From Pseudomonadota bacterium (GTDB lineage: Bacteria; Pseudomonadota; Alphaproteobacteria; Rhodobacterales; Rhodobacteraceae), in NCBI GenBank assembly GCA_038533575.1, contig JBCAYL010000001.1, forward strand, positions 2,074,226 to 2,138,225: a stretch of 64,000 nucleotides of DNA. The letters run 5' to 3'. The position numbers and the translations under genes were made by a program. Shown piece by piece: positions 26,198 through 34,127 of this stretch; the stretch's first letter is position 1, and the number at the start of each line of letters is the position of its first letter. A model generated the notes under the pieces. The model saw only the letters and a list, made by a program, of their open reading frames with translations. It did not search any database and was not told where the DNA came from.

Positions 26198-27180
26198 GCC
26201 TCTCCGATCTCACAAAACCCTGGGAGGCCATGAGCTACGGCTTCCTCGACGGCTCCGCCAAGCGCGAATTGCGCCGTAAGGTGCTGAAATCGGTGTCCGT
26301 GCCCGGTTGCCAGATGCCCTATGCCAGCCGCGAAGTGCCCATGGCGCGTGGTTGGGGGACGGGCGGGCTGCAAGTGTCGCTGACGCTGGTGCGGCCCGAC
26401 ATGCGCGTGAAGGTCATCGACCAGGGCGCCGATGACAGCGTCAACGCCGCCTCCATCCGCCGCTTCATCGCGCGCGTCGCAGGCACGCCCACGACGATGG
26501 ACACTTTGGAGGCCGACCTCATCCAGTCGCGCCACCGCATCCCCGAGGAGGTGCTGCGCGAAGATCAGATCCTCGTGCTCCAAGTGCCGAACCCGGAGCC
26601 CCTGCGCCCCGTGCAGCCCAACATGTCCATCGCCCGCCAGATGCATGCCGACGCCGATTACGGGCGGATGTGGCTCCAGCTCTACGAGCAGATCGTGCGC
26701 TCCGGCCGGGTGATGCAGGGCGCGTCCTACCCCTCCCTCGTCCATGGACGCCATGTCATGACACCCTCGCCCATCCCGCGCTGGGACGTGCCGAAGCTCC
26801 ATATGTCCAAGCACCTCACGATCCTGTCGGCAGGCCGCGAGAAGCGCATCTTCGCCGTCCCGCCCTACACGCGAGTTGAGCCGCTGGTCTTCTCCGACGT
26901 GCCCTACCGGGTGGAGGATCATGGCGATCTCATCTGCACGCGTTCTGGGGCAAAGGGGTTCTTCATGAACGAGATACCGCAAGACGACGGCAGCTCCAGC
27001 TTCGAGGTGTCCGACAGCGAATGGGGCGTGAAGACGATCCGCGCCCGCGATGGCGAGGGCGAGAGTCGCGGCGCCACGTGGTACCGGGACGGGCAATTTA
27101 CCGACACCCGGCCCGGCCTTGAGCCGGGGCCTCTTCCGCCCCACGACCAGGAGGTCCCGGGTCAAGCCCGGGACGTGTAG
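26194..27180 (+). CDS. phnJ: PhnJ homologue lacking the radical-SAM cysteines (cluster A)
   Basis: 328 residues, clearly PhnJ-like along its length: PGCQMPYASREVPMARGWGT (glycine G38 at the glycyl-radical position), VIDQGADDSVNAASIRRF, RHRIPEEVLREDQILVLQVP and AGREKRIFAVPPYTRVE. However, the [4Fe-4S]/catalytic region is degraded. Where cluster C PhnJ reads CALCGA then VCSDTDYC, this protein reads CTRSGA (C248, S251) then EVSDSEWG (V272, G278). Three of four functional cysteines are gone, so classical radical C-P bond cleavage at this site is not expected. The tail after residue 304 is encoded by GC-rich palindromic repeats. It sits in an intact, coupled operon, so a changed rather than dead function is plausible. 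Confidence 0.9.
   Translation: MSLSDLTKPWEAMSYGFLDGSAKRELRRKVLKSVSVPGCQMPYASREVPMARGWGTGGLQVSLTLVRPDMRVKVIDQGADDSVNAASIRRFIARVAGTPTTMDTLEADLIQSRHRIPEEVLREDQILVLQVPNPEPLRPVQPNMSIARQMHADADYGRMWLQLYEQIVRSGRVMQGASYPSLVHGRHVMTPSPIPRWDVPKLHMSKHLTILSAGREKRIFAVPPYTRVEPLVFSDVPYRVEDHGDLICTRSGAKGFFMNEIPQDDGSSSFEVSDSEWGVKTIRARDGEGESRGATWYRDGQFTDTRPGLEPGPLPPHDQEVPGQARDV
27112..27174 (+). repeat. palindromic repeats inside the phnJ 3' end
   Basis: Two inverted repeats lie in the last coding stretch: CCCGGC-CTTGA-GCCGGG (27112-27128) and GTCCCGGG-TCAAG-CCCGGGAC (27154-27174). Both are short, REP-like units typical of intergenic DNA in alphaproteobacteria, here translated as the PhnJ C-terminal tail (GLEPGPLPP, PGQARDV). 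Confidence 0.7.
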
Positions 27181-27184
27181 TGCG

Positions 27185-27982
27185 ATGACGATGACCCTAG
27201 AAGCTCCGAAGATCGTTCAGACGCGTCCGCTCCTCGATATCCGCGGCGTGTCGAAATCCTACGGCGACGTGCGGGCGGTACGCGACGTCTCCGCCCATGC
27301 CTATCCGGGCGAGGTGCTGGGCATCGTGGGCGAGAGCGGCTCCGGCAAGTCGACGCTTCTCAGGATGATGAACCTCGAGGAGACGCCGGATCAGGGGAGC
27401 TACACGCTCGATCTGCCGGACGTGGCGGGCAACCTCTTCGAGCTAGACCGTTTCGCACGCCGGATGCTCTGCGCCACAAAGATCGGGATCGTCTACCAGA
27501 ACCCGCATCTGGGGCTCCTGATGAAGCACTCCTCCTCCGGCAACGTCGCCGAGCGGCTGCTCGTGGCGGGCGAGCGCAGTTTCGCGACCCTGCGCGCTGC
27601 AGCGACAGAGGCGCTTCAGGCGTCCGAGTTTCCCTTGGAGCGCCTTGATGCGCCGCCGATAGAGCTGAGCGGCGGCATGCAGCAGCGCGTGCAACTGGCG
27701 AAGGCCATCGCGCTGGAGCCCGCGCTTCTGCTGCTCGATGAGCCGACCACAGGGCTTGATGTCAGCGTGCAGGCGCTGGTGCTCGATACGCTCAAACGGC
27801 TCCAGCAGGAGCGGCAGATCACCATGGTCATCGTCTCCCACGATCTGGGTGTCATACGCACGTTAGCCGACCGTGTGATGGTGATGCGCAGGGGCGAGGT
27901 GGTGGAGACGGGCCTGAGCGATCAGATCTTCCAGGACCCGCAACATCCCTACACGCAGCAATTGGTGCACGCGAAACTATGA
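27185..27982 (+). CDS. phnK: PhnK-like ABC ATPase subunit (cluster A)
   Basis: 265 residues from the ATG at 27185 (another ATG lies 6 bp downstream). ABC motifs are complete: GESGSGKSTLLRMMN (Walker A), LSGGMQQRVQLAKAI (signature), LLLLDEPTTGLDVSVQ (Walker B) and VSHDLGVIRTLADRV. The PhnK-specific region that reads VHQHARDGLRMGVSAGGNVG in cluster C is replaced by VYQNPHLGLLMKHSSSGNVA, showing divergence. PhnK binds the PhnI-PhnJ face of the core complex and uses ATP during turnover. Four bases overlap phnL. Confidence 0.88.
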   Translation: MTMTLEAPKIVQTRPLLDIRGVSKSYGDVRAVRDVSAHAYPGEVLGIVGESGSGKSTLLRMMNLEETPDQGSYTLDLPDVAGNLFELDRFARRMLCATKIGIVYQNPHLGLLMKHSSSGNVAERLLVAGERSFATLRAAATEALQASEFPLERLDAPPIELSGGMQQRVQLAKAIALEPALLLLDEPTTGLDVSVQALVLDTLKRLQQERQITMVIVSHDLGVIRTLADRVMVMRRGEVVETGLSDQIFQDPQHPYTQQLVHAKL

Positions 27983-28695
27983 CCCAAGTTCTCGAGATCG
28001 ACGGCCTTGCGAAGGGCTTTTCCCTGCATCACCTGGGCACGGAGATCGGCGCGTTCGAAGACATCTCCTTCGACGTGGTCGCCGGGGAGTTCGTGCTGCT
28101 GAAAGGCGCGAACGGGGCGGGCAAGTCGACGCTCTTACGCACCCTCTACCGCTCCTACCTGCCGCGGGCGGGCGCGATCCGGTTCCATTCCTCCCATGGC
28201 GTGATCGACCTTGCGCGCGCAGCCGATGTGGACGTGGCGCATCTGCGCCGGACAGAGATTGGCTTCGTTACGCAATTCCTCACCGCCCGTCCTCGGGTGA
28301 GCGCGGAAGCCATCGTCGCAGAGCCACTGCGGCTCGCGGGATGGGACGCGTCCGAGGCTCTGGAGAAAGCCCGCGCCGCGCTTGCCACCTTCGGCGTGAA
28401 GCCCGACCTCTGGGCGGCTTACCCTACCACTTTCTCCGGCGGAGAGCAGCAGAAGGTGAACCTAGCGCGCGCGCTGATCCTGCCGCAGAAACTGCTGATG
28501 CTTGATGAGCCCACCGCCTCGCTCGATGCCAATGCGCGGGCGGCGCTGGTAGCCCGGCTCAAGGAACTCAAGGCGCAGGGCACGGCGATGATCGGCGTAT
28601 TCCACCACCCCGACGACGTGCTGCACCTCATCGATCGGATCGTCGATCTCACGCCCGAAGCGACGGAAGAGGAGCGCGCCGATGTGGCTCTCTGA
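27979..28695 (+). CDS. phnL: PhnL-like ABC ATPase subunit (cluster A)
   Basis: 238 residues. Motifs: LLKGANGAGKSTLLRTLYRS (Walker A), FSGGEQQKVNLARALILPQ (signature) and KLLMLDEPTASLDANARAAL (Walker B), plus FHHPDDVLHLIDRIVDL at the PhnL switch region. The PhnL type is recognised by the FSGGEQQKVN signature shared with the cluster C copy (FSGGEQQRVN). PhnL joins PhnK on the C-P lyase core in the classical system. Overlaps phnM by 14 bp. Confidence 0.88.
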   Translation: MTQVLEIDGLAKGFSLHHLGTEIGAFEDISFDVVAGEFVLLKGANGAGKSTLLRTLYRSYLPRAGAIRFHSSHGVIDLARAADVDVAHLRRTEIGFVTQFLTARPRVSAEAIVAEPLRLAGWDASEALEKARAALATFGVKPDLWAAYPTTFSGGEQQKVNLARALILPQKLLMLDEPTASLDANARAALVARLKELKAQGTAMIGVFHHPDDVLHLIDRIVDLTPEATEEERADVAL

Positions 28696-29851
28696 CCTCA
28701 AGATCATCCTCGCCGACCGCGTGATCGAAAATGGCAGCGTCCGTATTGAGAGCGGCGTGATCACAGACGTCACCGAAAGCAACGGCAAGCCCTCGGGCTT
28801 CACGCTCTTTCCCGGCTTCATCGACATGCATGGCGACATGATCGAGCTCGAGCTCGAACCGCGGCCCAAGGTCGACTTTCCGATGGAGGTTGCCGTGCAC
28901 CACCTCGATGCCCGCCTCGCCGCATCCGGCGTGACGACGGCCTACGCAGGTGTTTCCTTCTCGCGGACGGCCAAGGATGGCGAGCGCCGCTCCTTCGAGC
29001 ATACGAGCGCTATCATCCGCGCGCTCAAGGAAAGTATCAAAGGCCTGCGCGTCGACCACCGCATCCATGCCCGCTTTGACATGACCTACACCGCAGCCAT
29101 CGACGCGCTCGAGGGGCTACTCAGCGATGGCGCGGTCGATCTCGTTTCCGTCATGGATCACACACCGGGCCAAGGACAGTATCGCAACGTCGAAAAGCTC
29201 ATCGCGCATCGCATGAATGGGGGTCTGAGCGAAGCGGAGGCGCGCGCCTATATTGACCGCCGTATCCAGGATGCGCTTGCGCCTGAGCAGGTGCTGGCCA
29301 ATCTTCAGCGCATCTCGACGCTTTGCGCTGCGCGTGGTGTAGCCGTCGCGAGCCATGACGACGACACCGTGGAAAAGACCCGCCTCATGGCCGATATCGG
29401 GGCCGTCATCAGCGAATTCCCCGTGACGCTCGAGGCCGCGCAGACCGCCGCCGACCGTGGGCTCATGATCGCCATGGGCGCGCCGAATGCCATGCGCGGG
29501 CAGAGCTATTCCGGCAACCTTTCCGCGCGGGAAGCCCATGGGGCGGGCCTACTTCATATCCTCGCCGCCGATTATCACCCCGCAGCGATTCTCCCGGCGA
29601 TTCGGGAGCTTGCACCGCAGGATGCGGGTGGCCTGGCCGGGGCAGTGCGGCTTGCCTCTTTGAACCCGGCAAAGGCCCTCGGTCTCATGGATCGTGGCGA
29701 AATTTCGCCGGGCAAGCGGGCGGATCTGGCGATCGTGGATAACTCCGACCGCGTTGTGGCAACCCTTGTGGCCGGGCAAGCCATTCACAACACAGGTGAA
29801 TTTCATCTGCCGCTCGCTGCAACGGAAGAAAGGGCCTCAGCTGTCGCGTAA
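28682..29851 (+). CDS. phnM: PhnM-like amidohydrolase (cluster A)
   Basis: 389 residues of the amidohydrolase fold. The first metal motif is PGFIDMHGDMIELELEPRPK (H50, D52) and later family blocks are SVMDHTPGQGQYRNV, VASHDDDTVEKTRLM, SEFPVTLEAAQ and MGAPNAMRGQSYSGN. Classical PhnM hydrolyses the triphosphate of ribose 5-triphosphate 1-phosphonate; the cluster C copy reads HTD where this reads HGD. Three PhnM paralogues lie in this window. The last gene of the first transcript segment; the downstream Pho box overlaps its stop codon. Confidence 0.9.
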   Translation: MWLSDLKIILADRVIENGSVRIESGVITDVTESNGKPSGFTLFPGFIDMHGDMIELELEPRPKVDFPMEVAVHHLDARLAASGVTTAYAGVSFSRTAKDGERRSFEHTSAIIRALKESIKGLRVDHRIHARFDMTYTAAIDALEGLLSDGAVDLVSVMDHTPGQGQYRNVEKLIAHRMNGGLSEAEARAYIDRRIQDALAPEQVLANLQRISTLCAARGVAVASHDDDTVEKTRLMADIGAVISEFPVTLEAAQTAADRGLMIAMGAPNAMRGQSYSGNLSAREAHGAGLLHILAADYHPAAILPAIRELAPQDAGGLAGAVRLASLNPAKALGLMDRGEISPGKRADLAIVDNSDRVVATLVAGQAIHNTGEFHLPLAATEERASAVA

Positions 29852-29858
29852 CTGTCGT
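29841..29858 (+). promoter_or_regulatory. Pho box upstream of phnC (cluster A), overlapping the phnM stop
   Basis: CTGTCGC-GTAA-CTGTCGT has the 7-4-7 PhoB layout. It covers the TAA stop codon of phnM and lies 68 bp before the phnC start, indicating a second, internal Pho-controlled promoter for the transporter genes. Confidence 0.72.
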
Positions 29859-29863
29859 CTGAA

Positions 29864-29879
29864 ATTCATCCGAATGTCA
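29864..29879 (+). promoter_or_regulatory. candidate PhnF operator 1 before phnC
   Basis: ATTCATCCGAATGTCAT keeps the left arm ATTCAT and a core ATG but has a degraded right end compared with the 23421 site. It starts 5 bp after the Pho box, where it could block promoter use. Confidence 0.5.
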
Positions 29880-29908
29880 TGGAACGCAATCATGACTTAA
29901 TGCGTTAA

Positions 29909-29924
29909 ATTCATTCGGACGAAT
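29909..29924 (+). promoter_or_regulatory. candidate PhnF operator 2 before phnC
   Basis: ATTCATTCGGACGAAT differs from the phnF operator by one base. It ends 2 bp before the phnC ATG, occupying the expected ribosome-site position (only GGA within it could serve). Confidence 0.68.
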
Positions 29925-29926
29925 CT

Positions 29927-30739
29927 ATGGCTGCTTCGCTTACCCTCACGAACGTCTCGAAACACTTCGGTGAGACGCGCGCCGTCGACAATGTCTCTCT
30001 CGACATCCAGCCCGGCCAATTCGTTGGTGTGATCGGACGCTCGGGCGCGGGAAAGTCGACCATGTTGCGCCTCATCAACCGCTTGATCGACCCCACCGAG
30101 GGGTCGATTTCATTTGGCGGGCAAGAGATCACGACGCTTAAGGGCCGTGACCTTCGCGCGTGGCGCCGCGACTGCGCGATGATCTTCCAGCAGTTCAATC
30201 TGGTCGACCGGCTCGACGTACTGACCAACGTCCTGATCGGGCGTCTGGCCGAACATGGCTTCCTCAGCTCGATGGCGATGCGTTTTACGGACGAAGAACG
30301 CACCATGGCGCTGATGGCGCTCGACCGGCTCGACCTCGTGCCCCAGGCGCTTCAGCGCGCGGGCACCCTTTCGGGCGGCCAGCAACAGCGTGTCGCGATC
30401 GCCAAGGCGCTGGTGCAGCAGCCCAAAATCATGCTGGCTGATGAGCCCATCGCCTCTCTCGATCCTGCCAACGCCACACGCGTGATGGATGGGCTCAAAC
30501 AGATCAATGAAGAAGACGGCATCACCGTTCTCGTGAACCTCCACACCCTGGACACCGCGCGCGCCTATTGCGACCGCGTCGTCGCTATGCGGCTGGGCCG
30601 CGTGCTGTTCGACGGGACGGCTGCACAGCTGACCGACGACGTCGTGCGCGACATCTACGGGGTTCAGGGTCTGAGGGAATTTAACGAGACCGTCACATCC
30701 ACCCAGGCCACCGCGAAACGCGAAAGCGTCTCTGCGTAA
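29927..30739 (+). CDS. phnC: phosphonate ABC transporter ATP-binding protein PhnC (cluster A)
   Basis: 270 residues with Walker A GRSGAGKSTMLRLINRLIDP, signature LSGGQQQRVAIAKALVQQ, Walker B IMLADEPIASLDPANATRVM and switch LVNLHTLDTARAYCDRV. The LRLINRLIDPTEG block is typical of PhnC. It powers import of phosphonates or related anions with the PhnD and PhnE proteins encoded next. A Pho box and two PhnF-like operators precede it, giving it its own promoter separate from phnFGHIJKLM. Confidence 0.95.
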   Translation: MAASLTLTNVSKHFGETRAVDNVSLDIQPGQFVGVIGRSGAGKSTMLRLINRLIDPTEGSISFGGQEITTLKGRDLRAWRRDCAMIFQQFNLVDRLDVLTNVLIGRLAEHGFLSSMAMRFTDEERTMALMALDRLDLVPQALQRAGTLSGGQQQRVAIAKALVQQPKIMLADEPIASLDPANATRVMDGLKQINEEDGITVLVNLHTLDTARAYCDRVVAMRLGRVLFDGTAAQLTDDVVRDIYGVQGLREFNETVTSTQATAKRESVSA

Positions 30740-30784
30740 GCGAACTCAATCCACCAACCGAACCGCAATCAGGGAGATTACACC

Positions 30785-31702
30785 ATGCGTTTCGTTACTG
30801 CCGCAGTCGCTGCACTGCTTGCCACCCAAGCCGTCGCCATGGATGACGCTGCTTGGAAAGAAGACTACCAAGTCATTCGCTTCGGCATCCTGTCGGGCGA
30901 AAACGAAAAAGACCGCATCGCGCGCTACACCCCGTTCGAAGAATACCTGGAGCGTGAGCTGGGCGTTGAGGTCGAAATCTTCACCGCCGGCTCCTATGAC
31001 GGCGTGATCCAGGCCATCGCCGCCGACCAGATCGAGTTCGCGTTCTTCGGCTCCTCCTCTTATGCGGCCGCCTACACGGCCACCGACGGCAAGGTCGAAC
31101 CCCTCGTGTCACGCCTCCGCCAGGACGGCTCCACAGGCTATTATTCCGTCGTCGTGACACGCTGCGAAGATGGCTACACGCAGCTGTCCGATCTCGAGGG
31201 CAAGGTTCTCGCCTTCGCTGACCCCGACTCCACGTCGGGCTACGCTGTGCCGTACTTCAACATCGCCCAGGAAGTTGATCCCAAGACCTTTTTCTCGGCG
31301 ATCCCCTTCTCCGGCTCCCACGAAGCTGGCGTGGCAGGCGTGTCGCAAGGCACCTTTGACGCCGCAGCGACCTGGCAGAACAACGCCACCGATGGCCGCT
31401 GGCAGCGCATGATTGAAAAAGAGATGATCGCCGAAGGCGAGATCTGCCCGATCTGGGAAAGCCCCGAGATCACGTCCGGCCCGTTCACTGCACGCGCCAA
31501 CATTCCTGACGAACTCAAGGTCGCCATGAAAGACCTCGTCATGAACATCCCGGAAAACGATCCGGAAGCCTTCGCCTCCATGACCGGCGAAGTCGAGGGC
31601 ACGCCCAACCCGCAGATCGGTTGGATCGAAGTCGACCACAGCCGCTACCAGTGGATCGTGGACATGCGCGACTGGCTCAAGCGCGAGCGTCGCTCCTCCT
31701 AA
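30785..31702 (+). CDS. phnD: periplasmic phosphonate-binding protein PhnD (cluster A)
   Basis: 305 residues with a signal peptide ending near TQAVAM. Binding-protein blocks of PhnD are clear: FGILSGENEKDRIARYTPFE, IEFAFFGSSSYAAAY, GYYSVVVTRCEDGYTQLSDL and FADPDSTSGYAVPYFNI. It delivers phosphonate-type anions to PhnE. Located 45 bp after phnC with a GGGAG ribosome site, and separated from phnE by a strong hairpin that probably protects its mRNA, as is common for abundant binding proteins. Confidence 0.93.
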   Translation: MRFVTAAVAALLATQAVAMDDAAWKEDYQVIRFGILSGENEKDRIARYTPFEEYLERELGVEVEIFTAGSYDGVIQAIAADQIEFAFFGSSSYAAAYTATDGKVEPLVSRLRQDGSTGYYSVVVTRCEDGYTQLSDLEGKVLAFADPDSTSGYAVPYFNIAQEVDPKTFFSAIPFSGSHEAGVAGVSQGTFDAAATWQNNATDGRWQRMIEKEMIAEGEICPIWESPEITSGPFTARANIPDELKVAMKDLVMNIPENDPEAFASMTGEVEGTPNPQIGWIEVDHSRYQWIVDMRDWLKRERRSS

Positions 31703-31725
31703 TCTACCCCGACACTGCACGACAG

Positions 31726-31751
31726 AGCCCGGCCTTTTCGTAGGCCGGGCT
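31726..31751 (+). terminator. phnD-phnE intercistronic hairpin
   Basis: Perfect 9-bp stem AGCCCGGCC / GGCCGGGCT with an 8-nt loop, in the 77-bp gap after phnD. No T-run follows, so it is likely a 3'-stabiliser or partial terminator giving more phnD than phnE transcript. A second GCCCGGCGC half follows at once. Confidence 0.6.
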
Positions 31752-31779
31752 TCCGCCCGGCGCATTCCGAGGAACTCCC

Positions 31780-32709
31780 ATGACCGCTACCGCCGACGTC
31801 ACGCCGCTGCGACCCGTCCAGCAGTTCGAACTTGACTACGTCGCCCTGCGGCGCCGCCAAAAGCTGGGCTGGTCCATCGCGGCTGTCCTTTTCCTCATCG
31901 CGTTCACCTTCTCGGCATGGCTTGGCGACTTTTTCAAGGTCACGCAGGTCACCAATATCGACGGATCGCGCGAATGGCGCTGGATCATCCCGGCGGGCCT
32001 TCCGCGCTTGGGCGACTTCATCGAACGGACGTTTCCGACGATCCGCTTCGAGACCTTTTGGGCCGACATGGGCGAATGGTTCTGGCGCTGGCGCATCTGG
32101 ATGAACCTGCTGTTCGAGACGATCCTGATCGCCTTCATGGCAACGGTCTTCGGCGTGATCGGTGGCTTCGTTCTCTCTTTCCCCGCCTCGCGCAACCTTG
32201 CTCCGAACAAATGGGTCCTCTGGATCTGCCGTCGCTATCTTGAGATCGCGCGCACCGTCCCCGAACTCGTCTTCGCGCTGATTTTCGTCTTCTGCTTCTC
32301 GGTTGGTCCTATGGCGGGCGTCCTCGCCATCGGACTTCACGCTGCGGGCGCCTTGGGCAAACTCTATTCCGAAGTGAACGAAAACATCGATATGCGCCCG
32401 CTGGAGGGCGTAAAGGCCGCGGGCGGTACGTGGTTTGACCAGATCCGCTATGGTGCCGTCCCGCAGGTCTTGCCCAACATCATCAGTTACACGTTGCTGC
32501 GCTTCGAAATTAACGTTCGTGCATCTTCGATCATTGGCTATGTGGGCGCGGGCGGCCTAGGCCAAGAGTTCCGCGAGGCGCTGTCTCTGCAGGAATACAC
32601 TGACCTCTCGGCGCTCTTCGTGATCATATTCGTGACCGTGATCGTGATCGACTACGGGTCCGAGAAACTGCGCCATCGCATCATCGGCCTGGAAAAAGGG
32701 CCTGCATGA
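31780..32709 (+). CDS. phnE: phosphonate ABC transporter permease PhnE (cluster A, first)
   Basis: 309 residues. After one N-terminal helix (WSIAAVLFLIAFTFSAWLGD) and a periplasmic loop, it has the binding-protein-dependent permease core: helices near residues 110-150, ALIFVFCFSVGPMAGVLAIG, the EAA-like coupling segment EGVKAAGGTWFDQIRYGAVP, and INVRASSIIGYVGAGGLGQE. It forms the membrane channel with the next PhnE protein. A GAGGAA ribosome site precedes the ATG. Confidence 0.93.
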   Translation: MTATADVTPLRPVQQFELDYVALRRRQKLGWSIAAVLFLIAFTFSAWLGDFFKVTQVTNIDGSREWRWIIPAGLPRLGDFIERTFPTIRFETFWADMGEWFWRWRIWMNLLFETILIAFMATVFGVIGGFVLSFPASRNLAPNKWVLWICRRYLEIARTVPELVFALIFVFCFSVGPMAGVLAIGLHAAGALGKLYSEVNENIDMRPLEGVKAAGGTWFDQIRYGAVPQVLPNIISYTLLRFEINVRASSIIGYVGAGGLGQEFREALSLQEYTDLSALFVIIFVTVIVIDYGSEKLRHRIIGLEKGPA

Positions 32710-33599
32710 TGTCCTTCCGCTTTGCTACCCGAGGACTTGTGATGAACGTCACCGAACAAGACACCGCCCGTTTCATGGAGGCCGTTCCGCGCGCCTACCG
32801 CGACCCGACGCTGGTCCGCGCCCAAAAGATCGGCCTGTGGGTCTTCTTCATCGGCCTCTTCTGCTGGTGCCTTTACGATTTCAACTTCTCGCCTGAGCGC
32901 ATCTGGACGGGGTTGGAGCGTCTGGGCCGTGTCCTGTCCTTCATGTTCCCGCCGCACCTCTGGGAAACCTGGGAAGAATGGCTCGAGATCTTCACGGCCC
33001 TCGGTGAAACCATCGCTATGGCCTTCATGGGCACGCTGCTGGGTGCCATCATCGCCTTCCCGGTCTCATTTCTCGGCGCCAAGAACATCAACCGCATCTT
33101 CTGGGTCCGGCAGGGCACGCGCCGCGTTTATGACGTGATCCGCGCGTTCGAGACGCTGATCCTCGCCCTTATCTTCATCCGCGCCTTTGGCCTCGGCCCC
33201 CTGGCCGGGATCCTCGCCATAGCAGTGTCCGAAATCGGAACCTTCGCCAAACTCTTCTCGGAAGCCCTCGAAAACACCTCCAAAAAACCAGTCGAAGGCG
33301 TCGTTGCCTCTGGTGGTTCGCGGCTCCAATCCATCCGCTACGCGATCATGCCGCAGGTTCTGCCCGTCCACCTGTCGGTCTTGCTCTACAACTTCGAATC
33401 CAACGTCCGATCCGGCACGATCCTCGGCATCGTGGGCGCAGGTGGCATCGGCTTCATGCTGTCGGACCGGATCGCAGGCTATTTCTGGGACCAGGTCTGG
33501 ACGATCATCTTCCTGATCATCGGGATGGTCTACATCATCGATTATCTGTCTGGCCTCATCCGCACCCGCGTGATCGGCAAATGGGAAGGCGCGCGGTAA
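32706..33599 (+). CDS. phnE: phosphonate ABC transporter permease PhnE (cluster A, second)
   Basis: 297 residues if started at the ATG overlapping the previous stop (ATGATG leaves a second start 3 bp later; another ATG lies at 32742). Permease hallmarks: TIAMAFMGTLLGAIIAFPVS, LILALIFIRAFGLGPLAGIL, EGVVASGGSRLQSIRYAIMP (coupling loop) and NVRSGTILGIVGAGGIGFML. Two different PhnE subunits in one system imply a heterodimeric channel. It is followed 9 bp later by a P-loop kinase gene. Confidence 0.92.
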   Translation: MMSFRFATRGLVMNVTEQDTARFMEAVPRAYRDPTLVRAQKIGLWVFFIGLFCWCLYDFNFSPERIWTGLERLGRVLSFMFPPHLWETWEEWLEIFTALGETIAMAFMGTLLGAIIAFPVSFLGAKNINRIFWVRQGTRRVYDVIRAFETLILALIFIRAFGLGPLAGILAIAVSEIGTFAKLFSEALENTSKKPVEGVVASGGSRLQSIRYAIMPQVLPVHLSVLLYNFESNVRSGTILGIVGAGGIGFMLSDRIAGYFWDQVWTIIFLIIGMVYIIDYLSGLIRTRVIGKWEGAR

Positions 33600-33608
33600 G
33601 ATGCGCCC

Positions 33609-34127
33609 ATGCAGCGGATCATGATCATTGGGAGCCCCGGCTCCGGAAAATCCACGCTCGCCCACGCTTTGGGCGAGCGTTTTGGCATCCCCGTCTTTCA
33701 CATGGACCGCGAGGTACACTGGCTCCCCGGCTGGCAGGAGCGCCCTAGGGAGGACAAGTCCGCCATCGTGAGGCGCATCATCTCGGAGGACGCGTGGGTC
33801 TTCGAAGGCGGCAACTCCGCGACCTATGCAGAAAGGCTGGCCCGCGCTGAGATGCTCATCTGGCTTGATCTGCCAGTAGGCTTACGGCTGTGGCGCGTGA
33901 TCCGTCGCGCGATCCGCGAGCGCGGCAAAACCCGCCCCGACCTCGCAGACAACTGCCCGGAGCGGCTCAACATGCTGCCAGAGTTCATCGGCTTCATCCT
34001 GCGAACGCGCGTGGCCTCCCGCCGCAAACAACGCGCCGTCTTCGAGGACGCGAGCTGCTCGAGGCACTGCCTGAGCCGTCAGCACGAGATCGATACCTTC
34101 TTGAAGCGTCTGGAGATAAGCCGATGA
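33609..34127 (+). CDS. P-loop kinase-like protein (adenylate kinase/FlaR topology-modulation type)
   Basis: 172 residues. Walker [15 protein letters not shown] at residues 8-21, then [13 protein letters not shown], the family's DxxxWxPGW block, and [20 protein letters not shown] for the Walker B region. Proteins like this are annotated as DNA topology modulation (FlaR) but are small-molecule kinase-like. Cluster A has no phnN (ribose bisphosphokinase), so this kinase might supply a phosphorylation step; that is inference. Overlaps the acetyltransferase gene by 4 bp. Confidence 0.78.
   Translation: MQRIMIIGSPGSGKSTLAHALGERFGIPVFHMDREVHWLPGWQERPREDKSAIVRRIISEDAWVFEGGNSATYAERLARAEMLIWLDLPVGLRLWRVIRRAIRERGKTRPDLADNCPERLNMLPEFIGFILRTRVASRRKQRAVFEDASCSRHCLSRQHEIDTFLKRLEISR

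Noticed and set aside
26137..27165. 342-codon minus-strand frame opposite phnJ (cluster A)
   Set aside because: Antisense shadow; phnJ homology on the plus strand is unambiguous.
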